64,000 nt of DNA from CAYOHP01 sp964403795 [NCBI: uncultured bacterium] (GTDB lineage: Bacteria; Muiribacteriota; UBA6191; CAZXTJ01): NCBI GenBank assembly GCA_964403795.1, contig CAYOHP010000020.1:10376-74375 (forward strand), given 5' to 3'. Numbering within the stretch: position 1 is the first letter of the stretch; every line of letters begins with the position of its first letter. Below the pieces are notes generated by a model. That model saw only the letters and a list, made by a program, of their open reading frames with translations. It was not told where the DNA came from and did no database searches. Shown here piece after piece: positions 1-7,766 of the stretch. The position numbers and the translations under genes are program-made.

Positions 1-395
1 ACCACCCCGGCGGCGTGGACCTCGACCAGGGCCTCGGCGATCGCCACCGACCAGTCGAGGGCGTCCTCGAGCGGGGTCCCGCGCTCCCGCTTCAGGACCG
101 CCGCGAGATCGGAGCCGTCGACCAGCTCGTACTCGATCCACCCGGTCATGCCGCTCGACCCGTAGCCGTAGACCTGGACCACTGCCGGATGGCGGATGCC
201 CGCGGTGAGACGGGCCTCCCGCTCGAACCGGGTCCGGGACTCGCGATCGAACAGCCGGTCCGGCATCACCTTGAGGGCGGTCGGTCGTCCCAGCTCGCGG
301 TGCTCGGCGGAGATCACGTACCCGAAGGCCCCTTGGCCCAGGACGCGGCCGATCCGGTACCGTTCCTGGAGTTCGGGCGGCAGCGCCGGGATCAC
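1..395 (-). CDS. Ser/Thr protein kinase, N-terminal part (runs off window)
   Basis: The reverse strand reads as the N-lobe of a Hanks-type Ser/Thr protein kinase whose C-terminal part lies beyond the left edge. From a GTG at 395 the peptide contains LPPELQERYRIGRVLGQGAF, a standard glycine loop (GQGAFGYV), then the ATP-binding lysine in ALKV. FEREARLTAGIRHPAVVQVY follows, which fits helix C and strand 4. The start is uncertain: no ATG or clear Shine-Dalgarno is visible, and GTG 395 is only 16 bp from the divergent ATG at 412. It probably phosphorylates Ser/Thr on cytosolic partners. It lies beside a pseudokinase-histidine kinase hybrid on the other strand, so the two may share signalling. Kinase family membership is secure; substrates and total length are unknown. 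Confidence 0.85.
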   Translation of the reverse strand, partial: MIPALPPELQERYRIGRVLGQGAFGYVISAEHRELGRPTALKVMPDRLFDRESRTRFEREARLTAGIRHPAVVQVYGYGSSGMTGWIEYELVDGSDLAAVLKRERGTPLEDALDWSVAIAEALVEVHAAGV

Positions 396-411
396 GGAGG
401 CAGCGTAGACG

Positions 412-2148
412 ATGGACCCCGGGGATCTGGTCGAGAGGCTCTTCCCGGGCCGCTACGAGGCGGTCGGGATCCTCCATTCCGGGCGCTCCGGCATGGTGCT
501 CGCCGCCCGGGACTGCGTCCTCGGACGCCCGGTCGCCATCAAGGTGCTGGGAGCCGGGTCCGATCCGGACGGCTCGGAGCCGGCGCCGACCTTTGCGGTC
601 GAGCGCTTCCGCCGCGAAGCCCGGGTGCTGGCTGCCCTGGACCATCCCGGGATCGTGAGGGTCCATGACGTCTCGTCGGGTGACCGCCCGGCCTTCGTGA
701 TGGAGCGGGTCGTCGGGGTGCCCCTGGCGCGCCGGATGAAGGACGGGAGCCTGGCGATCCCGGAGGTCCTGGACCTGGCACGGCAGATCGCCGAGGCCCT
801 GGCCCATGCCCATGACCGGGGAGTGGTCCACCGCAATCTGGAGCCGACCAACGTGCTCCTCACCCCGGAAGGCCGGGTGCGCCTGCTCGACTTCGGCTTC
901 GCCAGCCTGCTGGCGGGTCCGGGGGTCCTCGCCACCCTGGGCGGGCCGGTGCTCGCGGAGGTCGCCTACGCGGCCCCCGAGGTGCTGGCCGGAGCGCCGG
1001 CCACCCCGGCCTCCGACCTCCACTCCCTGGGGGCGCTGGTCTTCGCCATGGCCGCGGGACGCGCCCCGCGCCGACCCGTCGAGGTGGCGGCCGGTCGCTT
1101 CCATCCGCCACCCGACCTGGGCGCGGCGCGACCGGAGACTCCGGAAGGTCTCCGCGTTCTGGTGACCCGCCTGCTCTCGGCGGATCCGGGAGCCCGCCCC
1201 GGGTCCGTCGCCGAGGTGGCCAGGCAGCTCGCAGGACTGGCCGCGCCCAGGGCGGACGCCGGCAGCGAGTCGCTCCTGGGTCGGGCCCGCGCCATCCGGG
1301 ACGCGGCCCGCGACCGGGTCCACCCCCTGAAGAACCGGCTGGCGGTGGTCCGTCGCCACCCCGGGCGCCCCGCCAAGGTGGCCGAACTCTTCGCCCGGCC
1401 CGAGATCCGGGGCGAGACCGTGGAGCTGGTCCGACGCACCCGCGAGGGTCTCCTCGGACTGCCGGGAGGAACGGGTCCGAACGACCCGCTCTCCGGCGCG
1501 GTCCGGGATCTCGATCCCGCCCTGGCCGCCCTCGCCGCCGCCCTCGAAGGCCCCGATCCGCCGGCGGCCGAGGATCTGGCAACGACCCTGGAAGCCGGTT
1601 TCGAAGCCTGCCGGCGCCTGCTCGACGCCATGCGGATCGCGCTGGACCCCCACACCCTGGATCTCGCCGCCTGGTTGGCCGGCCTGCCGGGACGCTTCGA
1701 TCCGGAGCTGGTGCACACCTCCGCCGGCGGACCCGCCCCGGGCGCCGACGCCCGCCACCTGGTGGAAGACGCACCGCGTCTCCTGGCGGCCCTGGACGAG
1801 GCGGTCTCCACCCTGATCGCCAACGCCGCCGAGGCGGGCGCGGGGCGCGTCATGGTGCGCCTCGACCGGACCGGGGGCACCCTCCGCCTCCTGGTCGAGG
1901 ACGATGGCCCCGGACTCCCGCCGGGGGATCCGGAGCGTCTCTTCCGGGGCGGCTTCACGACCAAGGAGACCGGCACCGGGCGGGGCCTGGCCGATGCCCG
2001 CGACCGCCTCCGGGAGGTCGGCGCCGAACTGGCGGTGGCGGGACCCTCATGCGCCGGGAACGGAGCCGGCCAGGGAGGAGCGGCCTTCGAGATCCGGCTC
2101 GGCCCCCGGGGGAACCGAGGCGGCGACGGGCAGGAGGGACACGCGTGA
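412..2148 (+). CDS. Pseudokinase fused to histidine-kinase-type ATPase
   Basis: This 578-residue protein has a Ser/Thr-kinase fold (about residues 14-275) followed by a histidine-kinase transmitter. The kinase half looks catalytically dead or weak. It keeps VAIK Lys44 and DFG at 160-162, but the HRDLKPEN loop reads HRNLEPTN, with catalytic Asp142 changed to Asn and Lys144 to Glu, and the first glycine of the nucleotide loop is His. The second half has an H-box-like segment, VHPLKNRLAVV (His304), then a GHKL ATPase: N-box Asn471 in LIANAAEAGA, G1 EDDGPGLP, F-box LFRGGFTTK, and G2 GTGRGLADARD. Its stop overlaps the GTG of the sigma-54 response regulator by 4 bp, so it is almost certainly that regulator's cognate kinase. 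No membrane segment is seen, so it is cytosolic. I infer that the pseudokinase domain senses a ligand or partner. Confidence 0.85.
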   Translation: MDPGDLVERLFPGRYEAVGILHSGRSGMVLAARDCVLGRPVAIKVLGAGSDPDGSEPAPTFAVERFRREARVLAALDHPGIVRVHDVSSGDRPAFVMERVVGVPLARRMKDGSLAIPEVLDLARQIAEALAHAHDRGVVHRNLEPTNVLLTPEGRVRLLDFGFASLLAGPGVLATLGGPVLAEVAYAAPEVLAGAPATPASDLHSLGALVFAMAAGRAPRRPVEVAAGRFHPPPDLGAARPETPEGLRVLVTRLLSADPGARPGSVAEVARQLAGLAAPRADAGSESLLGRARAIRDAARDRVHPLKNRLAVVRRHPGRPAKVAELFARPEIRGETVELVRRTREGLLGLPGGTGPNDPLSGAVRDLDPALAALAAALEGPDPPAAEDLATTLEAGFEACRRLLDAMRIALDPHTLDLAAWLAGLPGRFDPELVHTSAGGPAPGADARHLVEDAPRLLAALDEAVSTLIANAAEAGAGRVMVRLDRTGGTLRLLVEDDGPGLPPGDPERLFRGGFTTKETGTGRGLADARDRLREVGAELAVAGPSCAGNGAGQGGAAFEIRLGPRGNRGGDGQEGHA

Positions 2149-3563
2149 GGGTCCTGGTGGTCGAGGACGACACCCTGTTCCGGGACGAACTGGTCGAGGT
2201 GGCGGAGGCGCTGCCCGGGGTGTCCTCGGTGGTGGCGGTGGCCACCGGGGAGGCTGCCCGCCGGGCCATCGCCGAAGCAGCCCCCGATGCCGTGCTGCTG
2301 GATGTCCACCTGCCCGTCGACGAGGCCGCGGCCCGGCGCGGCGAGACCGCGGCCCTGGGCCCGGAGATCGCGTCATGGGTGCGTCATGCGAATCCCCATG
2401 CCCGGATCGTGGTGGTCTCGGGGATCGATCGGCAGGATGCCCTGGCGCTCATGCTCGGCGAGGTCGCCGACGACCTGGTGGGCAAGGACGCGCCGATCGA
2501 GGAGATCCGGGCCCGGGTGGCCCGGGAGCTGCGCGGGCTGCGCCGGGACAAGGTCCAGGGTCCCGAGCTGGTGGGCCCGAGCCCGGCGCTGGCCGCGGTG
2601 CGCGAAGGGATCCGCAGGGCCGCCGCCTCGCTCGCCCCGGTGCTGGTCACCGGCGAGAGCGGCTGCGGCAAGGAGGCGATCGCCGAGCTGCTCCACCGGG
2701 AGGGGCCGCGGGCCCGGGGGCCCTTCGTCCCCTTCCATGCCGCGGCGGTGGGCGAGGGCCTGATCGAGAGCGAACTCTTCGGGCACCGGAAGGGCGCCTT
2801 CACCGGGGCGGCCGAGGGACGGGCCGGGGTGGTGGAGGCGGCCTCCGGCGGGACCCTGTTCCTGGACGAGATCGGCGAGCTGCCGGCCGCCTTCCAGGTC
2901 AAGCTGCTCCGGTTCCTGGAGACCGGGACCTTCCATCGCCTGGGCGAGGACCGGCCCCGCCAGGCCGACGTGCGCCTGGTCTTCGCCACCCATCGCGATC
3001 TCGCCGCCGAGGTCGAGGCCGGGACCTTCCGGCGGGACCTCTACTTCCGTCTCGACGTGCTGAGGATCCATGTGCCGCCGCTCCGGGAGAGGCCCGAGGA
3101 CCTGGAACCGATCGCGGCCCACCTGTTGTCCCGGCTCGGCGCCCGCCAGGGTCGGCCCAGGGCGAGGCTCGCCGCGGGGGCCGGCGCGGTCCTGGCGCGG
3201 CATGGCTGGCCGGGCAACGTGCGGGAGCTGCGCAACGTGCTGGAGCGGGCGTTGATCCTGGCGGGCGGCGACGAGCTCGACGCCTCGATCGTGGCCCAGG
3301 CGCTCGGCCCGCACGGGGCGGCGTCGGCGAGCGTGCCGTCGTCCGTCGGTGCGGGGGCGGGCTCCCGGCCTTCCCATGCCGGATACCGGGAGGGCACGAC
3401 CCTCGAGGCAGCGGTCTCGGGGTTCGAGCGGGGCTTCCTGGTCGAGGCCCTCCGCCACCACCAGGGCAACGTCTCGGCCGCCGCGAGGGCGCTCGGCATC
3501 GGCCGGCGGACCTTGCAGGAGAAGATGACGCGGCTCTCGATCCCGCTCGGCACGGGTCGGTAA
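2145..3563 (+). CDS. NtrC-family sigma-54 response regulator
   Basis: This is a 472-residue sigma-54-dependent transcription activator. An N-terminal receiver has the acidic pocket VVEDD, phosphoacceptor Asp53 in LLDVHLP, and conserved Lys114 in VGKDAP. The AAA+ domain has Walker A GESGCGKE, the sigma-54-contacting GAFTGA loop, and Walker B GGTLFLDEIGE. The C-terminus is a Fis-type helix-turn-helix (GNVSAAARALGIGRRTLQEK). GTG 2145 was chosen because it overlaps the kinase stop as GTGA, has CAGGAGGGA just upstream, and begins directly with the receiver strand VRVLVVEDD; a longer frame from 2049 would add an unstructured Arg-rich extension. With the upstream hybrid kinase it forms a two-component system. 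Candidate -24/-12 promoters are seen in this window at about 5865 and 49834. Confidence 0.95.
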   Translation: MRVLVVEDDTLFRDELVEVAEALPGVSSVVAVATGEAARRAIAEAAPDAVLLDVHLPVDEAAARRGETAALGPEIASWVRHANPHARIVVVSGIDRQDALALMLGEVADDLVGKDAPIEEIRARVARELRGLRRDKVQGPELVGPSPALAAVREGIRRAAASLAPVLVTGESGCGKEAIAELLHREGPRARGPFVPFHAAAVGEGLIESELFGHRKGAFTGAAEGRAGVVEAASGGTLFLDEIGELPAAFQVKLLRFLETGTFHRLGEDRPRQADVRLVFATHRDLAAEVEAGTFRRDLYFRLDVLRIHVPPLRERPEDLEPIAAHLLSRLGARQGRPRARLAAGAGAVLARHGWPGNVRELRNVLERALILAGGDELDASIVAQALGPHGAASASVPSSVGAGAGSRPSHAGYREGTTLEAAVSGFERGFLVEALRHHQGNVSAAARALGIGRRTLQEKMTRLSIPLGTGR

Positions 3564-3573
3564 GGTAGCCCGG

Positions 3574-4602
3574 CTACGCCACCGCGCCGGGGCCGCCGGG
3601 CGGGTCGAGGCCGAGCCTTGCCCGGAGCCAGGCCACGTTCTCGCGGGTGCGCTCGACCAGGCGCAGGGCCTGGCGTCGCATCACCTGGACCTGGGCCCGC
3701 AGGTATCCGTCGACGGGATAGGTGGTCCCGCCCAGGGCCTCGAGCGAACGGTGCACCTCGGGGAGCCGGTACCAGGGCACGCCGGGGAGCAGGTGGTGCT
3801 CGACGTGGTAGCCCTGGAACAGGGTGATCCAGCCGAGCAGTGGCCAGGTACGGACGTTCCTGGTATTGCAGAGGATGCAGTCGGTGTACATCTCCACGAA
3901 CAGGTGGTTGAAGGCCAGGAGCTGCATGGCGAAGACCAGCGCCAGGACCCAGGCACCCAGGTAGGCGCGGTAGGCGCCGTCGGGGAGCGCGCCCACCAGC
4001 AGCGAGTGGTAGGCGATCACGCCGAGCAACTGGAGACGGACCCTGCCCCGGTCGACCCTGGGATATCCGGCGGGCGCCAGTCCGAATCCCGAGAGCCAAC
4101 CCGGCACCACCTGGAAGGTGGGGAAGCCCAGCGGCACGAGCAGGAAGAGGACATGGGTCACCAGGTCGGTCTGGGCCTGGAGGCGGGGACTGTCGGCGCT
4201 GGGGTCGCGGTCGTAGGCGTTCCAGCGGTGGTGGGCGAGGTGCAGGGCCCGGTAGGCCTCGAAGCTCATGAAGAGGTGGGTGAGCAGGAAGCTGCCCAGC
4301 CAGGCGTCGGCCCGGCGGCTCCCGGTGACCGCCCCGTGGGTGCAGTCGTGGCCGATCAGGCCCATGGCCGCCAGGCACCAGCCCGCCACCAGGTAGAGGG
4401 GGACGGTGGCCCAGCCGGGGGCGGTCGGGATGGCGGCGATCGCCGCCAGGGCAACCGGCGCCAGGGCCAGGGGCAGAGCCAGCGCCCACCACGGCCGGGG
4501 GCGCCGGGCCAGGTCCCGGTGCCGGAGCCGGACCTGCCGGGCCCGCTCGAAGCAGGCCTGGTGGGCGGCGTCGGGCCGGGTGGGATGGAAGAGCGGAGTC
4601 AC
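3574..4602 (-). CDS. Membrane diiron fatty-acid desaturase/hydroxylase family protein
   Basis: This 342-residue integral membrane protein has the three histidine boxes of the membrane diiron desaturase/hydroxylase superfamily: HDCTH at 85-89, HLAHH at 121-125, and HVEHH at 266-270. Hydrophobic spans at about 40-82, 100-117, 145-175 and 190-235 fit the usual membrane layout. Such enzymes use O2 and reduced ferredoxin or cytochrome b5 to desaturate or hydroxylate acyl chains, carotenoids or sphingoid bases; the substrate cannot be read from sequence. It starts 25 bp after the stop of the SCP2/Cys-repeat gene on the same strand, so the two are probably one operon. That makes a lipid, or an acyl group carried by the SCP2-like domain, a plausible substrate. 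It converges on the response regulator at 3563 with an 11-bp gap. Confidence 0.88.
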   Translation of the reverse strand: MTPLFHPTRPDAAHQACFERARQVRLRHRDLARRPRPWWALALPLALAPVALAAIAAIPTAPGWATVPLYLVAGWCLAAMGLIGHDCTHGAVTGSRRADAWLGSFLLTHLFMSFEAYRALHLAHHRWNAYDRDPSADSPRLQAQTDLVTHVLFLLVPLGFPTFQVVPGWLSGFGLAPAGYPRVDRGRVRLQLLGVIAYHSLLVGALPDGAYRAYLGAWVLALVFAMQLLAFNHLFVEMYTDCILCNTRNVRTWPLLGWITLFQGYHVEHHLLPGVPWYRLPEVHRSLEALGGTTYPVDGYLRAQVQVMRRQALRLVERTRENVAWLRARLGLDPPGGPGAVA

Positions 4603-4627
4603 CCGGCCATGGTATCGCTGTCTGCCG

Positions 4628-5629
4628 TCAGATCCCCGGGAAGCAGGGGATGACGTTCACCCCGCAGGGACCGGCGTCGGCACCCGCCAGGACGTCCACG
4701 CCGCAGGCGTTGCCGGCACAGACCCCGGCACCCAGGGCGGCCCCGCAGGCGTTGCCGACGCATCCCCCCACTCCGGCATCGGCGCCGCAGGCGGCCCCGC
4801 CGCAGGCTCCGACCCCGGCGGCCGCGCCGCAGGCGGCGGCCACGCAGCCGCTCGCGCCCACGGCCGCGCCGCAGACGTCGGCCCCGCAGGCGGCCACCGC
4901 ACAGGCCGCGACCGCACATCCGCTGACCCCACCGATGGCGCCTCCGCAGGCGTCCGCTCCGCAGACGGTCCCGGACCCCCAGGCTGCCCCGCAGGCACCG
5001 GCCCCGGTCCCGGTGCCGGCCCCGAAGGCCGCCCCGCAGGCGTCGGCGCCGCAGCCCTGGCCGCCCCCGGCCTCCGCCCCGCATCCCTTGCCCCCGGAGA
5101 CGGCCTCGAGCTGGTCGTCGGAGAGGGCGGCGTCCAGGAACTCGCTGTCGTCGATCTCGATCCGTCCGAGGTTGCCGGCGGTCGCCATGGCCTGGAAGTT
5201 CAGGATCCCCTGGAGCGTCTCCATGTCCATCTTCACGGTGGCGGTGGGCTTCTCGGGGAGGCCCTTGGTGACCGTCACCTGCTCCCCGGTGACCGCCACT
5301 CCGTAGGGGGCCGCGTCCGGGATCTCGAAGGCCAGGGTGGCGTTCCATCCCTTGGCCTGCTCCTTCCGGAAGAGCTTCGGGACCAGGTCGAGGAAGACCA
5401 CGTCGGCGAGCACCTCGTTGGTGAGCTTGCCCTTGGCGTGCAGTTCCTCGATCCTGGGCCGGGCCTTCATGCCGACCTCGAGGGTCACCGGCAGGGACAC
5501 CGGGAAGACGGTCTGGAATCGCCGGACCGCCTCCCGGTCGTCGGTCACCAGCTTGCCGGCGAGATAGGCCCGCTCCGGATCGAGAAGTCCCTTGGCTACC
5601 GGGCGTTCGGCTCCGTCGATCACCTTCAT
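4628..5629 (-). CDS. SCP2-like domain with Gly-Gly leader and ACG-repeat Cys tail (candidate RiPP precursor)
   Basis: This 333-residue protein starts at ATG 5629, which has GAGGAGGA 6-7 bp upstream. Residues 95-168 resemble an SCP2 sterol-carrier domain (ATLAFEIP, VAVTGEQVTVTKG, ATVKMDMETLQGILN, GNLGRIEID). The next residues, LSDDQLEAVSGG (169-180), match the conserved end of double-glycine leader peptides of ribosomal peptide precursors such as Nif11-type. The remaining 153 residues are almost only Gly, Ala, Cys, Val, Asp and Asn, with 20 cysteines. Many sit in the unit ACG followed by A, G or V (GADACGAAFG, AACGADVCGAA, NACGAALG), and the protein ends NVIPCFPGI. I infer a precursor whose SCP2-like part acts as leader or lipid carrier and whose tail is cleaved and modified at Cys. 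A diiron enzyme lies 25 bp downstream. A structural Cys-rich surface protein is the main alternative. Confidence 0.75.
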   Translation of the reverse strand: MKVIDGAERPVAKGLLDPERAYLAGKLVTDDREAVRRFQTVFPVSLPVTLEVGMKARPRIEELHAKGKLTNEVLADVVFLDLVPKLFRKEQAKGWNATLAFEIPDAAPYGVAVTGEQVTVTKGLPEKPTATVKMDMETLQGILNFQAMATAGNLGRIEIDDSEFLDAALSDDQLEAVSGGKGCGAEAGGGQGCGADACGAAFGAGTGTGAGACGAAWGSGTVCGADACGGAIGGVSGCAVAACAVAACGADVCGAAVGASGCVAAACGAAAGVGACGGAACGADAGVGGCVGNACGAALGAGVCAGNACGVDVLAGADAGPCGVNVIPCFPGI

Positions 5630-5935
5630 CAGAGTCCTCCTCGATCGGTGCGGTGGGCGAGGCCGCATCGAAGCGACATTGCCGGCCTGGCGCAAGCCCC
5701 CGTTCCTTCCTGGAATCCCGTGGAGGTCTATGGGCGGATCTCCGCACAGTCGGCGGAATCCGGCCCAGGAGTGTTGGGCGGACTTCGGCCCATTCGTAGC
5801 CTCCTGAGCCTGGGGGAAGGCCGGAAGTGCGCTCCCAGAGCTGGTTCCAGCGTTCCCGGCGATCCTGGCACGGGCTCTGCATTAGGGAGACCGTCCGGCC
5901 CGGCGGGGCCGGAGACCCAAACGGAAGGAACCCCG
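5630..5935. other. Divergent intergenic region
   Basis: This is a 306-bp non-coding stretch between the SCP2/Cys-repeat gene (reverse) and the exported protein at 5936 (forward). It holds the Shine-Dalgarno of the former at its left end and a sigma-54-type promoter for the latter at 5865-5882. I see no convincing open frame or strong hairpin. The promoter of the reverse gene must lie here but was not recognised. Confidence 0.6.
5865..5882 (+). promoter_or_regulatory. Candidate sigma-54 (-24/-12) promoter
   Basis: The sequence CTGGCACGGGCTCTGCAT has GG at 5867-5868 and GC at 5879-5880, separated by exactly 10 bp. It differs from the TGGCACG-N4-TTGC consensus at one core position. Predicted start of transcription is near 5892, giving a 44-nt leader before the ATG at 5936. 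A sigma-54 activator is encoded at 2145-3563. No enhancer site was identified. Confidence 0.55.
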
Positions 5936-6622
5936 ATGATCCGCTCGAACTTCGTGCTCGCCGCCCTCTGCCTCGCCGTGGTCACCTCGGCTTCGACCCT
6001 GGCCGATACCCTGGTCACCCTCCCCGATCACATCCCGTTCAACGCCTACCTCCGGGAGTTCGCCCAGCGGGACGGCCGGAAGTGGAAGTTCGAGGGCAGC
6101 ACCTACCGGATCAAGCACGAGGCCTGCGACCGGATGCTCGCCCGCCTCGGCAAGGCCCTCCGCCCCTGGGACCTCTCCAAGGTGCCGACCTCGGAGGTGG
6201 CCGCGGGTCGGGCCGAGATCCCGGGCGCTTCGTACCTCGGCGAGATGCTCCTGGTCGTCTTCGAGGGCAACGCCCCCGAGGTCGTGGGCCGGATGGAGTT
6301 CTACGGTCAGGCCGGAACCGTGCCCGAGGTCTTCGGTCCGGGTGGTCTCTACCTGGCTCCTGGGGCGCTCGGCAACCAGGGTCCCGGGGAGCACGTGACG
6401 CACCTCAAGCTCTCCTCGGGGCTCACCTGGAAGAAGCTCCAGAAGATCGCCGCCGACCGCATCCAGCGTTTCGAGAAGCTCTCCGCCTCGGAGGAGGGGG
6501 CGGAGGTCTCCCCGATGGTCGCCGTCGATCCCGCCGTCGTCTCCCCGGTGGCGGCGGACGACGCTGGCGGCCTCCTCGGGATGGGCGACACCGTGGCCGC
6601 CATCGTCCAGGCCCTGAACTGA
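5936..6622 (+). CDS. Exported protein of unknown function
   Basis: This 228-residue protein has a clear Sec signal peptide (MIRSNFVLAALCLAVVTSAS followed by TLADT; likely cleavage after about residue 23). GGAAGGA lies upstream of ATG 5936. The mature part is mixed alpha/beta with no motif I recognise. It has a basic N-terminal region (FAQRDGRKWKFEG, YRIKHEACDRMLARLG), a central hydrophobic beta segment (GEMLLVVFEGNAP), and an Ala/Val/Asp-rich C-terminus. A single cysteine argues against disulfides. The gene stands alone on the forward strand behind a candidate sigma-54 promoter, which suggests conditional expression controlled by the nearby two-component system. The M23 peptidase follows 73 bp downstream in the same direction and may be co-transcribed. 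No function is assigned. Confidence 0.8.
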   Translation: MIRSNFVLAALCLAVVTSASTLADTLVTLPDHIPFNAYLREFAQRDGRKWKFEGSTYRIKHEACDRMLARLGKALRPWDLSKVPTSEVAAGRAEIPGASYLGEMLLVVFEGNAPEVVGRMEFYGQAGTVPEVFGPGGLYLAPGALGNQGPGEHVTHLKLSSGLTWKKLQKIAADRIQRFEKLSASEEGAEVSPMVAVDPAVVSPVAADDAGGLLGMGDTVAAIVQALN

Positions 6623-6695
6623 AGGCGACCCCCCACCTCGACTCCGACTCCGAGGCCGTCCCGCCGGGACGGCCTCGTTCGCGAAGGGAACTCCG

Positions 6696-7442
6696 ATGCT
6701 CCTGATGGAAAGCTGTGTCCCTGGGCGACCCGCCCGGATCCTCTACGCCTCCCGGCCCTCGTGGATGCCGCTGGCCCTGACCCTGGGAATCCTGGTGGTG
6801 GCCGCGGGGGTCGGCCGGGCCGATCCGATGGGGCAGGGCGTCGAGCCGGTCCCGGTTCCCGAGAGCCCGACCAAGGCCCCTTCGATCCGGGAGCCCCGGG
6901 TGGAAACCGTCCCGGCCGCGCCCGCACCCCGGGTCTCCCCCTGGGCCGCCGGGCAAGGGGCCGGGTGGGTGGAGCGACTCCCCCTGGCCGCCGGGCGCTA
7001 CCGCCTGGTCAGCCCCTTCGGGTACCGGGTCCACCCGATCCGGGGAGGGCGGCGCTTCCACTACGGGGTCGACCTCTCGGCGGCTCCGGGGGAGCCGGTC
7101 CTGGCGATCGCCCCGGGTTCGATCAAGGCCTCGGGAACCGAGCCCGGGTTCGGCCACTGGGTCCTGGTCCGCCACCCTGGCAAGGCGCTGGCCTTCTACG
7201 GGCACCTGGCCGCCCCCACTCTCCTGGGGGTGGGGGCCAAAGTGTCCGCCGGCCAGGCGATCGGCCGGGTCGGGTCCTCGGGGATGTCCTCCGGACCACA
7301 TCTCCATTTCGAGATCTGGCGTCCGGGCCAGGGGGTCGAAGCCCCCGGCGACCCCTACGTGGCGGGCCTGGGTGCGGTCGACCCCGAGCGCTGCCTCCGC
7401 CTCCGGGCCGGGCAAAAGGGCGCCGCCGCGGCGGCGGACTGA
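6696..7442 (+). CDS. M23-family peptidoglycan endopeptidase (LytM-like), exported
   Basis: This 248-residue protein has an N-terminal hydrophobic segment (about residues 24-43, MPLALTLGILVVAAGVG) that serves as signal peptide or anchor. A Pro-rich linker to about residue 95 follows, then a LytM domain. Zinc ligands are visible: His and Asp in FHYGVD (HxxxD), and the HLHFE motif (HxH) near residue 205. M23 enzymes cleave peptide cross-links of peptidoglycan in the periplasm; all ligands are present, so it should be active rather than a degenerate activator. ATG 6696 has GAAGGGA at a good distance; a later ATG at 6763 would shorten the pre-signal region. It may share a transcript with the upstream exported protein. 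A hairpin repeat follows the stop. Confidence 0.9.
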   Translation: MLLMESCVPGRPARILYASRPSWMPLALTLGILVVAAGVGRADPMGQGVEPVPVPESPTKAPSIREPRVETVPAAPAPRVSPWAAGQGAGWVERLPLAAGRYRLVSPFGYRVHPIRGGRRFHYGVDLSAAPGEPVLAIAPGSIKASGTEPGFGHWVLVRHPGKALAFYGHLAAPTLLGVGAKVSAGQAIGRVGSSGMSSGPHLHFEIWRPGQGVEAPGDPYVAGLGAVDPERCLRLRAGQKGAAAAAD

Positions 7443-7446
7443 AGGT

Positions 7447-7560
7447 GGCCGGGCGCAGCCGGAGCGCCCCCGGCTCTGCCGGGGGAAGCAGCGAGGCAGA
7501 GCCCGACCGCGAGCGAGCCCCTTGCGGGCGAGCTGCAGAAAAGAAAGGGGCCCCGGGACT
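7447..7560 (+). repeat. Dispersed intergenic hairpin repeat, copy A
   Basis: This GC-rich element lies just after the M23 gene. It contains a perfect hairpin CCCCCGG-CTCTG-CCGGGGG, then GCAGCGAGGC and the core GCGAGCCCCTTGCGGGCGAG. The same order of GGAGCGCCCCCGG hairpin and core recurs at 46136-46222. Shorter relatives lie at 53205-53236 and, inverted, at 63940-64000. It may act as a terminator (no T-run) or be a REP-like or miniature mobile repeat. Confidence 0.65.
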
Positions 7561-7766
7561 TGCGTCCCGAGGCCAGATCGGAAGAAATCGAGGAGGAGTG
7601 TGGAAGCTTTCGCTGCCACCTACCCATACGAATCCTTCGGCACGAGGGTTCCAGGAATTTTCATGAATTTTTCGTGACCTTCCAAAGGGGGGTGCAAAGG
7701 TCCGGACTTGGCGGGTCCGGGAGGGTGGGGGCGAAAGGGGGGAAGGCCTGGCGATCGGCCCCCGGA
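7561..7766. other. Intergenic stretch with AT-rich island
   Basis: This is the rest of the 324-bp gap between convergent genes, after the hairpin repeat. Positions about 7606-7680 are strikingly AT-richer than anything nearby (for example GGAATTTTCATGAATTTTTC at 7651-7670). The remainder is G-rich. No credible gene is seen. The island could mark a recombination or insertion scar or a small RNA, but no recognisable structure supports a choice. Confidence 0.4.

Noticed and set aside
2049-2144. An N-terminal extension of the sigma-54 regulator from 2049
   Set aside because: It is Arg-rich and overlaps the kinase gene; the GTG at 2145 has a strong ribosome-binding site and starts directly at the receiver domain.
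3564-3576. GTAGCC-C-GGCTAC palindrome between convergent genes
   Set aside because: The one-base loop is too tight for a hairpin and there is no T-run, so it was not called a terminator.
4680-5080. Periodic CCGCAGGCG-like repeats suggesting a CRISPR or minisatellite
   Set aside because: The period follows codons for ACG-rich protein repeats and there are no unique spacers; the reading frame is intact with a good start.
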